Below, piece after piece: positions 31,729 to 40,596 of a DNA stretch of 64,000 nt. Origin of the DNA: an uncultured Bacteroidales bacterium (GTDB taxonomy: Bacteria > Bacteroidota > Bacteroidia > Bacteroidales > WCHB1-69); NCBI GenBank assembly GCA_934699095.1, contig CAKUVI010000005.1, positions 124,001-188,000 on the forward strand. The letters are read 5' to 3'. The notes below the pieces were generated by a model. It was not told the DNA's origin, made no database searches, and saw only the letters and a list, made by a program, of their open reading frames with translations. The translations under genes were made by a program, and so were the position numbers. Within the stretch, counting starts at the first letter, position 1. Each line of letters starts with the position of its first letter.

Positions 31729-32282
31729 TGTACACACCGAGATATAAAGAAAAATACCAGAACGAGGTTCTTCCAGCTTTGAAAGAACAATTCGGATTCA
31801 AATCAGTGATGCGCGTTCCAAGAATCACCAAGATATGCCTTAACCAAGGCCTTGGCAAATTCGGCATCGCCGACAAGAAACTCATCGACGCAGGCGTACA
31901 GGAAATGACCCTCATCGCAGGTCAGAAAGCCGTTCCGACCAAGTCAAAGAAAGATATCTCCAACTTCAAGTTGAGAAGAGGCATGCCGATCGGTGTCCGC
32001 GTGACATTGCACGGCGACCGCATGTACGAGTTCCTCGACCGCTTGATCACGGTTTCCATTCCTCGTATCCGCGACTTCAGAGGCATCAGCGACAAGGGTT
32101 TCGACGGACGCGGCAACTATACACTCGGTATTCCCGAACAAATCATCTTCCCTGAAATCGATATCGATAAAGTGTTGAAAATCAACGGTATGGATATTAC
32201 TTTCGTTACAACTGCACAAAACGACAAGGAATGTCTCGCACTGTTGAAAGAGTTTGGCTTACCATTCAAAAACCAAAAGTAA
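31728..32282 (+). CDS. rplE: 50S ribosomal protein L5
   Basis: The 184-residue L5 includes VMRVPRITKICLNQGLG, the KSKKDISNFKLRRGMPIG motif and FPEIDIDKV. L5 binds 5S rRNA and contacts S13. It is translationally coupled to rplX through ATAATG. Confidence 0.98.
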   Translation: MYTPRYKEKYQNEVLPALKEQFGFKSVMRVPRITKICLNQGLGKFGIADKKLIDAGVQEMTLIAGQKAVPTKSKKDISNFKLRRGMPIGVRVTLHGDRMYEFLDRLITVSIPRIRDFRGISDKGFDGRGNYTLGIPEQIIFPEIDIDKVLKINGMDITFVTTAQNDKECLALLKEFGLPFKNQK

Positions 32283-32288
32283 GTAGTC

Positions 32289-32588
32289 ATGGCAAAAGAA
32301 TCATTAAAAGCAAGAGAAATTAAGAGAGCGAAATTAGTCGCTAAGTACGCTGCAAAACGCGCAGAATTGAAGAAAATAATGAAAGGCGATGATTACGAGG
32401 CCAAACGCGCTGCGGATATCGCACTTCAAAAATTACCACCGAACTCTAATCCTATCAGAATGCACAACCGTTGCAAACTGAGCGGCCGTCCGAAAGGCTA
32501 TATGCGCCAATTCGGTCTCTCCCGTATCGATTTCAGAGAGTTAGCATTGGCTGGTAAAATCCCAGGAGTAAAAAAAGCAAGTTGGTAA
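32289..32588 (+). CDS. rpsN: 30S ribosomal protein S14
   Basis: The 99-residue form is the long, zinc-independent S14. It has NRCKLSGRPKGYMRQFGLSR but no CxxC pairs. It ends in the conserved GVKKASW and lies 6 nt after rplE. Confidence 0.97.
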   Translation: MAKESLKAREIKRAKLVAKYAAKRAELKKIMKGDDYEAKRAADIALQKLPPNSNPIRMHNRCKLSGRPKGYMRQFGLSRIDFRELALAGKIPGVKKASW

Positions 32589-32610
32589 ACTAAATGAAGG
32601 AGATTAAATT

Positions 32611-33009
32611 ATGAATACCGATCCTATATCAGATTATTTGACTCGTTTGAGAAACGCCATCCGCGCGCATCACGAAGTTGTTGAGATTCCAGCTTCCAAC
32701 GAGAAAAAAGCTATAACCAAGATACTTTTCGACAAAGGTTATATATTGAACTATAAATTTGTGGATGAGACCATGCCAAAGACTATCAAGATAGCTTTGA
32801 AGTACCATCCTGCAACCAAACAATCCGCTATCAGCGAAATCAAGCGCGTTAGCCGTCCGGGTCTCCGTAAATACGTGGGCGTGAAAGAACTCCCTTCAGT
32901 ATTGAACGGCCTCGGCATTGCCATCATCTCAACCTCTCACGGTATGATGACCGACAAGGAAGCTAAAGCACAGAACGTTGGCGGCGAAGTAATTTGTTAC
33001 ATCAGTTAA
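32611..33009 (+). CDS. rpsH: 30S ribosomal protein S8
   Basis: The 132-residue S8 begins MNTDPISDYLTRLRNAI and ends with STSHGMMTDKEAKAQNVGGE. In many bacteria S8 is the translational repressor of this part of the cluster. A Shine-Dalgarno GAAGGAGA precedes the ATG. Confidence 0.98.
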   Translation: MNTDPISDYLTRLRNAIRAHHEVVEIPASNEKKAITKILFDKGYILNYKFVDETMPKTIKIALKYHPATKQSAISEIKRVSRPGLRKYVGVKELPSVLNGLGIAIISTSHGMMTDKEAKAQNVGGEVICYIS

Positions 33010-33024
33010 TAGGAGGAAGAAGTC

Positions 33025-33585
33025 ATGTCAAGAATAGGTAAATTACAGATCGCTATCCCTGCAGGGGTAGAAGTTAAAAGAGACGAGAAAACCAACATCG
33101 TTACAGTAAAAGGTCCTAAAGGCGAACTCCAACAATACGTTGACGAGAGGATTACATTCGACATCGAAGACGGACACCTCCATGTAAAACGCCCATCTGA
33201 CTCAAAACGCGACAGATCAATGCACGGTCTCTACAGAGCCCTCATCAACAACATGATCACAGGCGTTTCCCAAGGTTTCTCACAGAAACTCGAAGTCATA
33301 GGCGTCGGTTACAAAGCTGAAGCCAAGGGTGACCACCAGCTCGATATGGGCCTCGGTTACTCACACAACATCCTTTTCGATTTTCCGAAGGAAATCACAG
33401 TCCAGACCATCAATGAAAAAGGTAAGAACCCTATCATTATCCTGAACTGCATCGACAAACAGTTGTTGGGCCAGGTGGCAAACAAGATCCGCTCCTACAG
33501 AAAACCAGAACCCTACAAAGGTAAAGGTATTCGCTTCGAAGGAGAATATGTTAGAAAGAAAGCCGGCAAATCGGCAGAAAAATAA
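33025..33585 (+). CDS. rplF: 50S ribosomal protein L6
   Basis: The 186-residue L6 starts SRIGKLQIAIPAGVEV and ends with the signature PEPYKGKGIRFEGEYVRKK. AGGAGGAAG precedes the ATG. The protein lies near the sarcin-ricin loop of the large subunit. Confidence 0.98.
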   Translation: MSRIGKLQIAIPAGVEVKRDEKTNIVTVKGPKGELQQYVDERITFDIEDGHLHVKRPSDSKRDRSMHGLYRALINNMITGVSQGFSQKLEVIGVGYKAEAKGDHQLDMGLGYSHNILFDFPKEITVQTINEKGKNPIIILNCIDKQLLGQVANKIRSYRKPEPYKGKGIRFEGEYVRKKAGKSAEK

Positions 33586-33603
33586 TCGTCAAAAATTGAT
33601 ATT

Positions 33604-33960
33604 ATGTACAATAAGAAAGAATATAGAAGAAACAGGATTAAAAACCGCATACGCAAGATCGTCAGCGGTACTCCGGTTCGTCCAAGAATGTCCGTTTTCA
33701 GAAGTAATCGCGACATCTACGTTCAAGTTATTGACGATGAAGCCGGTGTTACATTGGTATCTGCATCATCTAAATTACCAGATATCGCTTCTCAGAAGGT
33801 TACAAAATGCGAGAAATCAAAGCTTGTCGGTAAGGAGATCGCAAGCCGCGCCCTCGCAGCAGGCATAACTGAAGTTGTGTTCGACCGTAACGGATATCTC
33901 TATCACGGAAGAGTTAAATCTTTGGCAGACGCTGCCAGAGAAGGTGGTCTTAAATTTTAA
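33604..33960 (+). CDS. rplR: 50S ribosomal protein L18
   Basis: The 118-residue L18 shows the basic start YNKKEYRRNRIKNRIRK, then RPRMSVFRSNRDIYVQVIDD and VVFDRNGYLYHGRVK. It binds 5S rRNA with L5. Confidence 0.97.
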   Translation: MYNKKEYRRNRIKNRIRKIVSGTPVRPRMSVFRSNRDIYVQVIDDEAGVTLVSASSKLPDIASQKVTKCEKSKLVGKEIASRALAAGITEVVFDRNGYLYHGRVKSLADAAREGGLKF

Positions 33961-33971
33961 TTATCAAAACT

Positions 33972-34490
33972 ATGGCTAACGAAAATATAAAGAAAGTAAA
34001 AGCTGCCGACCTCGAACTTAAAGAACGCGTGGTCGCTACAAACAGAGTTACAAAGGTTACCAAGGGTGGACGTATCTTCAGCTTCGCTGTTATCGTTGTC
34101 GTTGGTAATGAGAACGGTATCGTAGGCTATGGTCTTGGTAAAGCCCGCGAAGTTTCAACAGCAATCGCCAAAGGTATAGAAGACGCTAAGAAAAACCTCA
34201 TCCAAGTTCCTATCTTGAAGGGTACTATCCCTCACTCACAGGAAGGAAAATACAGCGGTGCAAGCGTATTCATGAAACCTGCAGCTCCCGGTACCGGTGT
34301 TATCGCCGGCGGTGCTATGCGTGCCGTATTCGAGAGCGTGGGCGTTAAAAACGTGCTCGCTAAATCAAAGGGCTCTTCCAACCCTCACAGCGTTGTCAAG
34401 GCTACTATCGGCGCCCTTGCAAAAATGCGCGACGCCTATACCGTTGCACAAGTGCGCGGAGTCAACCTCGACAAGGTTTTCAACGGATAA
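33972..34490 (+). CDS. rpsE: 30S ribosomal protein S5
   Basis: The 172-residue S5 contains LKERVVATNRVTKVTKGGR and GIVGYGLGKAREV. It ends in the conserved C-terminal helix around RDAYTVAQVRGVNLDKV. It is the last gene of the unit: a terminator follows, and rpmD, rplO and secY, which normally come next, are absent. Confidence 0.98.
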   Translation: MANENIKKVKAADLELKERVVATNRVTKVTKGGRIFSFAVIVVVGNENGIVGYGLGKAREVSTAIAKGIEDAKKNLIQVPILKGTIPHSQEGKYSGASVFMKPAAPGTGVIAGGAMRAVFESVGVKNVLAKSKGSSNPHSVVKATIGALAKMRDAYTVAQVRGVNLDKVFNG

Positions 34491-34510
34491 TACAATCAAT
34501 TCCATACGAC

Positions 34511-34540
34511 AAAGGGATTCGCTCTGCGAATCCCTTTTTT
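34511..34540 (+). terminator. Terminator after rpsE
   Basis: AAAGGGATTCGC and GCGAATCCCTTT form a 12-bp stem with a three-base loop followed by T residues. It closes the ribosomal protein unit. Confidence 0.9.
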
Positions 34541-34570
34541 ATTGCCCGCTTTTCCTGTGATTATTTTGTT

Positions 34571-34578
34571 TATCTTTG
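34571..34578 (+). promoter_or_regulatory. -7 box of the MBOAT operon
   Basis: TATCTTTG followed by CACC is an exact consensus match 18 nt before the MBOAT ATG. Confidence 0.65.
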
Positions 34579-34596
34579 CACCTCTAAAAATCTCAG

Positions 34597-36012
34597 ATGG
34601 TATTCAGCAGCATTACATTCCTCTTCTACTTCCTTCCGGTTTTCCTGCTGGTCTATTTCATCGTGCCTCACAAATGGCAAAATATCGTACTGCTGCTTGC
34701 ATCCCTCCTGTTCTATGGCTTCGGCGCCCCGAAATTCCTCCCGATTTTCATCATCCTCATGATTGTCAATTGGCTGACGGCAAAAAAAATGCACGCCACT
34801 TCTGATATCAAACGGCGACGCCTGCTGCTAACCGTCTCCGTGACACTGAACCTCCTCGTTCTGGGGTATTTCAAATACATGAACTTCTTTATCGACAATG
34901 TCAACGCACTGTTAAATATCACTAACCATAATGTTCTTGAATTCAATAAGATAGCGTTGCCTATCGGAATCTCTTTCTTCACTTTCCAATCTATTACATA
35001 CGTGGTTGACGTTTTCCGCGGCGACGCCCGGCCTATGGAGAAGTGCACCGACTACATGCTCTATATCTCCATGTTCCCGCAGCTTATTGCCGGTCCGATT
35101 GTGCGTTTCAGCTCGATAGCAACCCAGATAGTGGAGAGGCGCCCTACGATGGAGGCCCGAGTCAACGGATTCTGCAGGTTCTTGATCGGCCTTGGGAAAA
35201 AGGTGCTTATAGCGAACCAAGTCGCTCTGTTAGCCGACCAGGTGTTTGCGACCGGAGTTCAGCATCTCTCCTCAATTTCCGCTTGGATTGGCGTTTTGGC
35301 TTACACGTTTCAGATTTATTTCGATTTCTCCGGTTATTCCGATATGGCAATCGGTCTTGGGATGATTTTGGGCTTCAGATTCCCTGAAAACTTCAACGCA
35401 CCGTATATCAGCACGAGCATCAGCGAGTTTTGGAGAAGATGGCACATCACACTCGGAGCGTTCATGAAGTCGTATCTGTATATTCCGCTCGGAGGCAACC
35501 GGCGCGGTACCGCCCGCACATACTGCAACCTCGTCATTGTGTTCCTGCTGTCTGGCTTGTGGCACGGCGCTTCGTGGAACTTTGTGCTGTGGGGGGCCTA
35601 CCACGGATTTTTCCAAATAGCCGACCGCTTGTGCATGACAAAAGTGCTGGACCGGCTCGGGAGAGTACCTTCCATGATTCTGACATTCGTGGTCGTGGCC
35701 ATGGGGTGGGTGCTGTTCCGCAGCGAGTCGTTAGGCGACGCACTGCACGTCTATCAAGCCTTGTTCTCGTTACAAGGAGACGCTAACTTGGCTTGGCAGC
35801 CTCAACACCTTTTCCTCATTCTCGCCGCCATACTCTCTTTCCTTCCAGCCTCTAATATCGGCCAAAAGACCATGGATGCACTGTTCGCTGACACACATTC
35901 CAAAAAGGCCATGATAATTATGTTGGTCCTCACTGTTGCAATCATTTTGCCACTCTCAGTTGGCTCTCTCGCCTCAACAAACTTCAATCCATTCATCTAT
36001 TTCCGATTCTGA
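34597..36012 (+). CDS. MBOAT family O-acyltransferase
   Basis: This 471-residue protein has about ten membrane helices. It carries the MBOAT hallmark SGLWHGASWNFVLWGAYHG, with the probable catalytic His323 and a second His336. ISEFWRRWHITLG is typical of the AlgI/DltB branch. Such proteins move acyl groups, usually acetyl, across the membrane onto polysaccharides with an SGNH partner. The partner gene overlaps its stop by one base. The acceptor polymer cannot be told from this window because no glycan locus is adjacent. Confidence 0.9.
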   Translation: MVFSSITFLFYFLPVFLLVYFIVPHKWQNIVLLLASLLFYGFGAPKFLPIFIILMIVNWLTAKKMHATSDIKRRRLLLTVSVTLNLLVLGYFKYMNFFIDNVNALLNITNHNVLEFNKIALPIGISFFTFQSITYVVDVFRGDARPMEKCTDYMLYISMFPQLIAGPIVRFSSIATQIVERRPTMEARVNGFCRFLIGLGKKVLIANQVALLADQVFATGVQHLSSISAWIGVLAYTFQIYFDFSGYSDMAIGLGMILGFRFPENFNAPYISTSISEFWRRWHITLGAFMKSYLYIPLGGNRRGTARTYCNLVIVFLLSGLWHGASWNFVLWGAYHGFFQIADRLCMTKVLDRLGRVPSMILTFVVVAMGWVLFRSESLGDALHVYQALFSLQGDANLAWQPQHLFLILAAILSFLPASNIGQKTMDALFADTHSKKAMIIMLVLTVAIILPLSVGSLASTNFNPFIYFRF

Positions 36013-37346
36013 TGCTGAAAGACAAAACATATAAATTCCTGTTTGTGTCGTTGATGGTGCTCTTTTCGTTGCCGTTGACACTTAAAATATGTCATATTTC
36101 GGCTATTAGACCACTTGAAGGCTATACACCTCCTGCAGAAAAAAAAGAATTCAACGCAAAAAATGTGTTAAATGGTACTTATCAGAGTTATCTTGATGCG
36201 TTGACTGCAGCTGATTTCGGTGGACGCAGTTTTTATGTCCGTTGCTATAACCAATTGATGTACAGTTGTTTCCATGTTGTGACTAACAATAATATAGTAA
36301 TCGGCAAGGGTGGGGAGATGTTCCTGAAGCAGTACACCGATGACGTGTCAGGAGTAACATTGCGCGAGAAGTTTGTGACAGTTGACAGCGCCCGAAATGT
36401 GGCTTTACGGAACATTACCCGCACTAAAGAACTGATTGACACGCTCAAGGCCCATAATATTCCTGTATTGATTGTCCTTGCTCCGTCAAAAACTTCTGTA
36501 TATCCTGAGTTCCTCCCCGACAGCATAAAGCCCGCAGACTTTTCGCTTCAGCGCGAATATGCCAGACTTTTCGATAAATATCAAATACCATGTCTTGATT
36601 TTCAGCCTGTTTTTTCCAAACTTAAGGAAAAGGCCGGATATCCGCTATACACAAAGTATGGCACACACTGGAGTCATGGCACAATGCCGATGGTAGCCGA
36701 CACATTGCTGCGGTGCATAAGCAGCGCCATTCAGAAGCCGATGCCACATATTACTTTGATTGATAGTAATATAACTCGTAAGTACAAACCTTCAGACAAA
36801 GAATTGGAGGCTACATGCAACCTGATGTTCCCTTTGAGGCACCCGCCAATGCCAATGCCCGTTTACACACTCTCGGATATACCAGCCAACTATCAGAAAC
36901 CCAATTTGTTAATTGTTGCCGACAGTTATTTTACACAATTGGAGAACAGTCCTTTTACTGAGGCTTTTGAGAATGTTGACTACTGGAAATACAACGAGAC
37001 ATCTTTCTCGAAGAGGACAGATAGAAGCGGTCCGGTGGAATATCTCGACCATTATACGATTATCAAAGAGGCAGACGTTGTGGTAATCATGTTCACCACG
37101 ATGTTTGCATATGATTATCTTTTCGGTTTTGCAGAAACTGCCTTGAAGGCATTTGAAAGAGGTGAAGGTTATAGTGCCGGTGACAATTATGAAGGTAAGA
37201 TAAATTTTATCATCCAGCGCATCAAAAGCGATCCGAAGTGGCTCAGGCAAGTTGAGAAGCAGGCTAAGGAGAAACATATTTCAGTTGAAGAAAATCTGCG
37301 TCTTAATGCAGAATATGTGTATGAAATGGAGAATAAGGGCAGGTGA
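36012..37346 (+). CDS. AlgJ/DltD-like SGNH acyltransferase partner of MBOAT
   Basis: The 444-residue protein has an N-terminal membrane anchor (about 9-27) and a periplasmic hydrolase-like domain. VLAPSKTSVYPEFLPD, YGTHWSHGTMPMVADTLLR and LLIVADSYF are the expected blocks. The second holds the histidine, with G in place of the D of the AlgX DTHW motif. The third holds the presumed nucleophile serine. It probably completes acyl transfer to a cell-surface glycan. It is translationally coupled to the MBOAT gene through TGATG. Confidence 0.8.
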   Translation: MLKDKTYKFLFVSLMVLFSLPLTLKICHISAIRPLEGYTPPAEKKEFNAKNVLNGTYQSYLDALTAADFGGRSFYVRCYNQLMYSCFHVVTNNNIVIGKGGEMFLKQYTDDVSGVTLREKFVTVDSARNVALRNITRTKELIDTLKAHNIPVLIVLAPSKTSVYPEFLPDSIKPADFSLQREYARLFDKYQIPCLDFQPVFSKLKEKAGYPLYTKYGTHWSHGTMPMVADTLLRCISSAIQKPMPHITLIDSNITRKYKPSDKELEATCNLMFPLRHPPMPMPVYTLSDIPANYQKPNLLIVADSYFTQLENSPFTEAFENVDYWKYNETSFSKRTDRSGPVEYLDHYTIIKEADVVVIMFTTMFAYDYLFGFAETALKAFERGEGYSAGDNYEGKINFIIQRIKSDPKWLRQVEKQAKEKHISVEENLRLNAEYVYEMENKGR

Positions 37347-37400
37347 AAACGTGCTGTATAATTCTTTTGCGAAAGAAGAGGGAAGATATATAAATTTTTA

Positions 37401-37408
37401 TATATTTG
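37401..37408 (+). promoter_or_regulatory. -7 box of the M13 peptidase gene
   Basis: TATATTTG followed by CTC matches the consensus 60 nt upstream of the chosen ATG at 37469. It supports that start, because the longer frame would begin inside the promoter. Confidence 0.65.
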
Positions 37409-37468
37409 CTCTCCCCTTGGATTAAGGGGTATTTTTGTTATATAACACTGATTTTTAACAACTTACAG

Positions 37469-39535
37469 ATGAAAAAGAATTTGATTTTTGCGAGTGTTTT
37501 TGCACTCGGTTTTGTTTTATTTAGTACAAATGCAAGTATGGCAACACCAGCTAAACCCAAAAAACAGAAAAAGAACACCTCTGGGGTCACTTTGTCAAAT
37601 CTTGACAAGTCTGTGAAACCATCTGAGGATTTCTATCAATATGCGTGTGGTGGGTGGATGAAGAACAATCCGCTCGGTGATGAATATGCACGATACGGCA
37701 GCTTTGACGTTCTTGCCGAGAACAATCAGCAGCAGCTCAAGGACTTGGTGATGAAGATTGCGGCCCAGAAGAATGCACAAGGCACAATCGAACAGAAAAT
37801 CGGGGATTTTTACAATGTGGCTATGAACACCGAGGAGATAGAAAAACAGGGAGCACAGCCAATTCAAGGCGAGCTTAGCTCCATCAAGTCCCTTCAGCGT
37901 AAGGATCTCTCCGCAAAGCTTGCGCAAATGCTCCTTAACGGCACAAGTCCGTTCTTTACTCTTTTCGGCTCGGCAGATCCCGACAACAGCAGCATGAATA
38001 TCGCCTACATTTGGCAATCAGGTCTTGGAATCGGCGATCGCGACTACTATCTTGATGCGGAACAGCAGAATATCAGAGACCAATATGTGGCCCTTGTTGC
38101 CAAGATGCTCAACATATCCGGGTACAGCCAAATGGCAAACTTCAAGGGAACTGAAAACGAGATGGCCCAGAAGATACTCGCCCTGGAAACAGTGCTTGCA
38201 AAATATGCCATCGACAAGACCGTTCTCCGTGACCCATATCAGACAATTCACAAGTGCACACCTGCCGACTTCCAAAAAATGATTCCGGCAATCAATGTGA
38301 ACCAGTATTTCAAGACTTTGAACCTCAACATCGATACAGTGAACGTTGCTCAACCTGAATACATAAAGGGTGTGAACAATGTGATTAATATCACTGATTT
38401 CGAGGTTGTCAAAGCATATTTGGCTTGGAATGTCATCAGAAGTGCATCTTCATATCTTAACGAGGAATTTGTAAACTCAAGTTTTGATTTTTACGGAAAG
38501 ACCCTTTCAGGAAGAAAGGAGAACAGTCCACGTTGGAAACGTGTCATCAGCAATATCGACGATTGTCTTGGAGAAGCCGTTGGCCAGATGTATGTGAAGA
38601 AATACTTCCCGGCAGAGGCAAAGGCTCGTATGGAGCAGCTTGTTGCCAACCTGCAGTGGGCACTTGGCGAGAGGATCAAGAATTCCACTTGGATGACAGA
38701 CGTGACCAAGAAAAACGCCCTTGACAAACTTGCCGCTTTCAAGGTGAAGATCGGTTATCCGGACAAATGGCGCGATTACAGTGCCCTCAATATCACAAAA
38801 GACAGTTATTACGCCAATATTCTCCGCGCCCGCCGTTTCGACATGGAGTATAATCTTCAAAAGATAGGCAAGAAAGTGGATCCTACCGAATGGCAGATGA
38901 CACCTCAAACCGTAAATGCGTACTATGATCCCACAACTAACGAAATCTGTTTCCCGGCAGGTATCCTGCAACCCCCATTCTTTGACATGAATGCCGATGA
39001 CGCTGCCAACTACGGCGCTATCGGTGTTGTGATCGGTCATGAGATGACACATGGTTTCGACGATCAGGGCAGAAATTACGACAAGGATGGAAACCTCTCT
39101 GATTGGTGGACAGCAAAGGACGCCGAGGTGTTCAAGGAGCGCGCCCAGCTTATCGTTGACCATTTCAACAGCATTGAGGTCGCTCCCGGCGTCTTCGGAA
39201 ACGGCGAGTTCACTCTCGGTGAAAATATTGCTGACAACGGAGGCCTTAACGTTTCTTATTCAGCATTCCAAAAGGCCAAGAAAGAAGGCCAGATAAAAGG
39301 TGTGATGGATGAGTTTACCCCAGAACAGAGATTTTTCCTGGCGTATGCAGCTGTTTGGGCCGCAAACATCCGTCATGAGGAAATTCTCCGCCGTACAAAA
39401 TCCGACCCGCATGCACTCGGACGCTGGCGTGTAAATGCTACATTGCGCCATATCGACGCTTTCTATGACGCTTTCCAAATCAAACCTGGCGACCCTATGT
39501 GGATGCCAACTGAAAAACGCTCAAGAATTTGGTAA
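37469..39535 (+). CDS. pepO: M13 family zinc metallopeptidase (PepO/neprilysin-like)
   Basis: From MKKNLIFASVF the protein has 688 residues with a signal peptide ending near ASMA. The zinc motif is HEMTH (His524, His528, catalytic Glu525). Glu585 in GENIADNGGL is the third ligand. The YACGGWM motif near the N-terminus and a C-terminal tryptophan (KRSRIW) are typical of M13. These enzymes cut oligopeptides of up to about 40 residues. The protein probably acts in the periplasm. Confidence 0.93.
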   Translation: MKKNLIFASVFALGFVLFSTNASMATPAKPKKQKKNTSGVTLSNLDKSVKPSEDFYQYACGGWMKNNPLGDEYARYGSFDVLAENNQQQLKDLVMKIAAQKNAQGTIEQKIGDFYNVAMNTEEIEKQGAQPIQGELSSIKSLQRKDLSAKLAQMLLNGTSPFFTLFGSADPDNSSMNIAYIWQSGLGIGDRDYYLDAEQQNIRDQYVALVAKMLNISGYSQMANFKGTENEMAQKILALETVLAKYAIDKTVLRDPYQTIHKCTPADFQKMIPAINVNQYFKTLNLNIDTVNVAQPEYIKGVNNVINITDFEVVKAYLAWNVIRSASSYLNEEFVNSSFDFYGKTLSGRKENSPRWKRVISNIDDCLGEAVGQMYVKKYFPAEAKARMEQLVANLQWALGERIKNSTWMTDVTKKNALDKLAAFKVKIGYPDKWRDYSALNITKDSYYANILRARRFDMEYNLQKIGKKVDPTEWQMTPQTVNAYYDPTTNEICFPAGILQPPFFDMNADDAANYGAIGVVIGHEMTHGFDDQGRNYDKDGNLSDWWTAKDAEVFKERAQLIVDHFNSIEVAPGVFGNGEFTLGENIADNGGLNVSYSAFQKAKKEGQIKGVMDEFTPEQRFFLAYAAVWAANIRHEEILRRTKSDPHALGRWRVNATLRHIDAFYDAFQIKPGDPMWMPTEKRSRIW

Positions 39536-39569
39536 TTATTTCTTAACTAAAGTCACAAAGAATACAAAT

Positions 39570-40520
39570 ATGACTCAAAATAAAAAATTGGCTGTTATTG
39601 CTTTTGGCGGCAATGCGCTTCTGAAAAGCAAGCAAAAAGGCACCTATCAGGAACAGATTGACAATGTGACTGAGACATGCCGCAATCTTATCCCTCTGAT
39701 TGAAAACGGATATAATATTGTTATAGGCCACGGCAACGGTCCGCAGGTGGGCAACGTGATGCTCCAGCACAAGGCTGGCAAGGAGACATTCCAAGTTGAA
39801 GATATGCCTCTTAATTTCTGCGTAGCAGAAACTCAAGGCTCTATTGGTGCATTGATTGAGGAAGGACTCAGACATATCTTCGCGGAAAAAGGCTGGGACA
39901 AGGACACGGTTACTCTTCTTACTCATGTGCAGGTTGACGATAATGATCCTATGTTCCAGAATCCTACCAAACCGGTTGGTCCTTATTGCACAAAAGAGGA
40001 GGCAGAACAGTATCATGAGCAGACTGGAGACATATACCGCGAAGACCCTAAAGGCAACGGATGGCGCAAGGTCGTGGCATCACCTAAGCCAATACGGATA
40101 CAGAACATCAAATTGGTGAAACAGCTTGCAGAACAAGGCATCATCGTGATCACAGTAGGTGGCGGCGGCATTCCTGTTGCAATGCAGGACGGATATCTCA
40201 AAGGCGTCCAGGCAGTGATAGACAAGGATCTGGCCTCTGCTCTTACTGCAGTGCAAATCCAAGCCGATGAGTTCTATATTCTCACCGATGTACCGAAGGT
40301 GTACATAAACTTCAGAAAACCCGATGAGAAAGCCTTGGATACAATCACAGTGTCTCAAGCTAAAAAATATCTTGAAGAAAAACAATTTACCGAAGGCTCT
40401 ATGGCGCCGAAGGTTCGCGCCGCCATCTATTACGTAGAGCAGAGTGGCAAGACCTGCATCATCACTGAGGCCGGTCGTCTTCAGGACCCGAATTGCGGTA
40501 CAAGAATTATCGCCGACTAA
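39570..40520 (+). CDS. arcC: Carbamate kinase
   Basis: Carbamate kinase makes ATP from carbamoyl phosphate and ADP, or runs in reverse. The 316-residue protein starts at the ATG at 39570 (MTQNKKLAVIAFGGNALL). The same frame is open further back into the M13 gene, but those residues are not part of the family. GHGNGPQVGN, ETQGSIGALIEEGL, the VVASPKP block and GSMAPKVRAA are the family motifs. Arginine deiminase and ornithine carbamoyltransferase genes are not nearby. A terminator follows. Confidence 0.92.
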   Translation: MTQNKKLAVIAFGGNALLKSKQKGTYQEQIDNVTETCRNLIPLIENGYNIVIGHGNGPQVGNVMLQHKAGKETFQVEDMPLNFCVAETQGSIGALIEEGLRHIFAEKGWDKDTVTLLTHVQVDDNDPMFQNPTKPVGPYCTKEEAEQYHEQTGDIYREDPKGNGWRKVVASPKPIRIQNIKLVKQLAEQGIIVITVGGGGIPVAMQDGYLKGVQAVIDKDLASALTAVQIQADEFYILTDVPKVYINFRKPDEKALDTITVSQAKKYLEEKQFTEGSMAPKVRAAIYYVEQSGKTCIITEAGRLQDPNCGTRIIAD

Positions 40521-40541
40521 CTTTTACCCCCTCCTATATTG

Positions 40542-40580
40542 AAAAACGTTCCGCTTATGAAAAAGGTGGAACGTTTTTTT
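40542..40580 (+). terminator. Terminator after arcC
   Basis: AAAAACGTTCC and GGAACGTTTTT form an 11-bp stem with a 15-nt loop followed by more T residues. Confidence 0.85.
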
Positions 40581-40596
40581 CATAGGGTCCGAAAAA

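Noticed and set aside
39435..39569. N-terminal extension of carbamate kinase into the M13 peptidase gene
   Set aside because: The 45 extra residues are an out-of-frame reading of the peptidase end, and the family N-terminus is at 39570.
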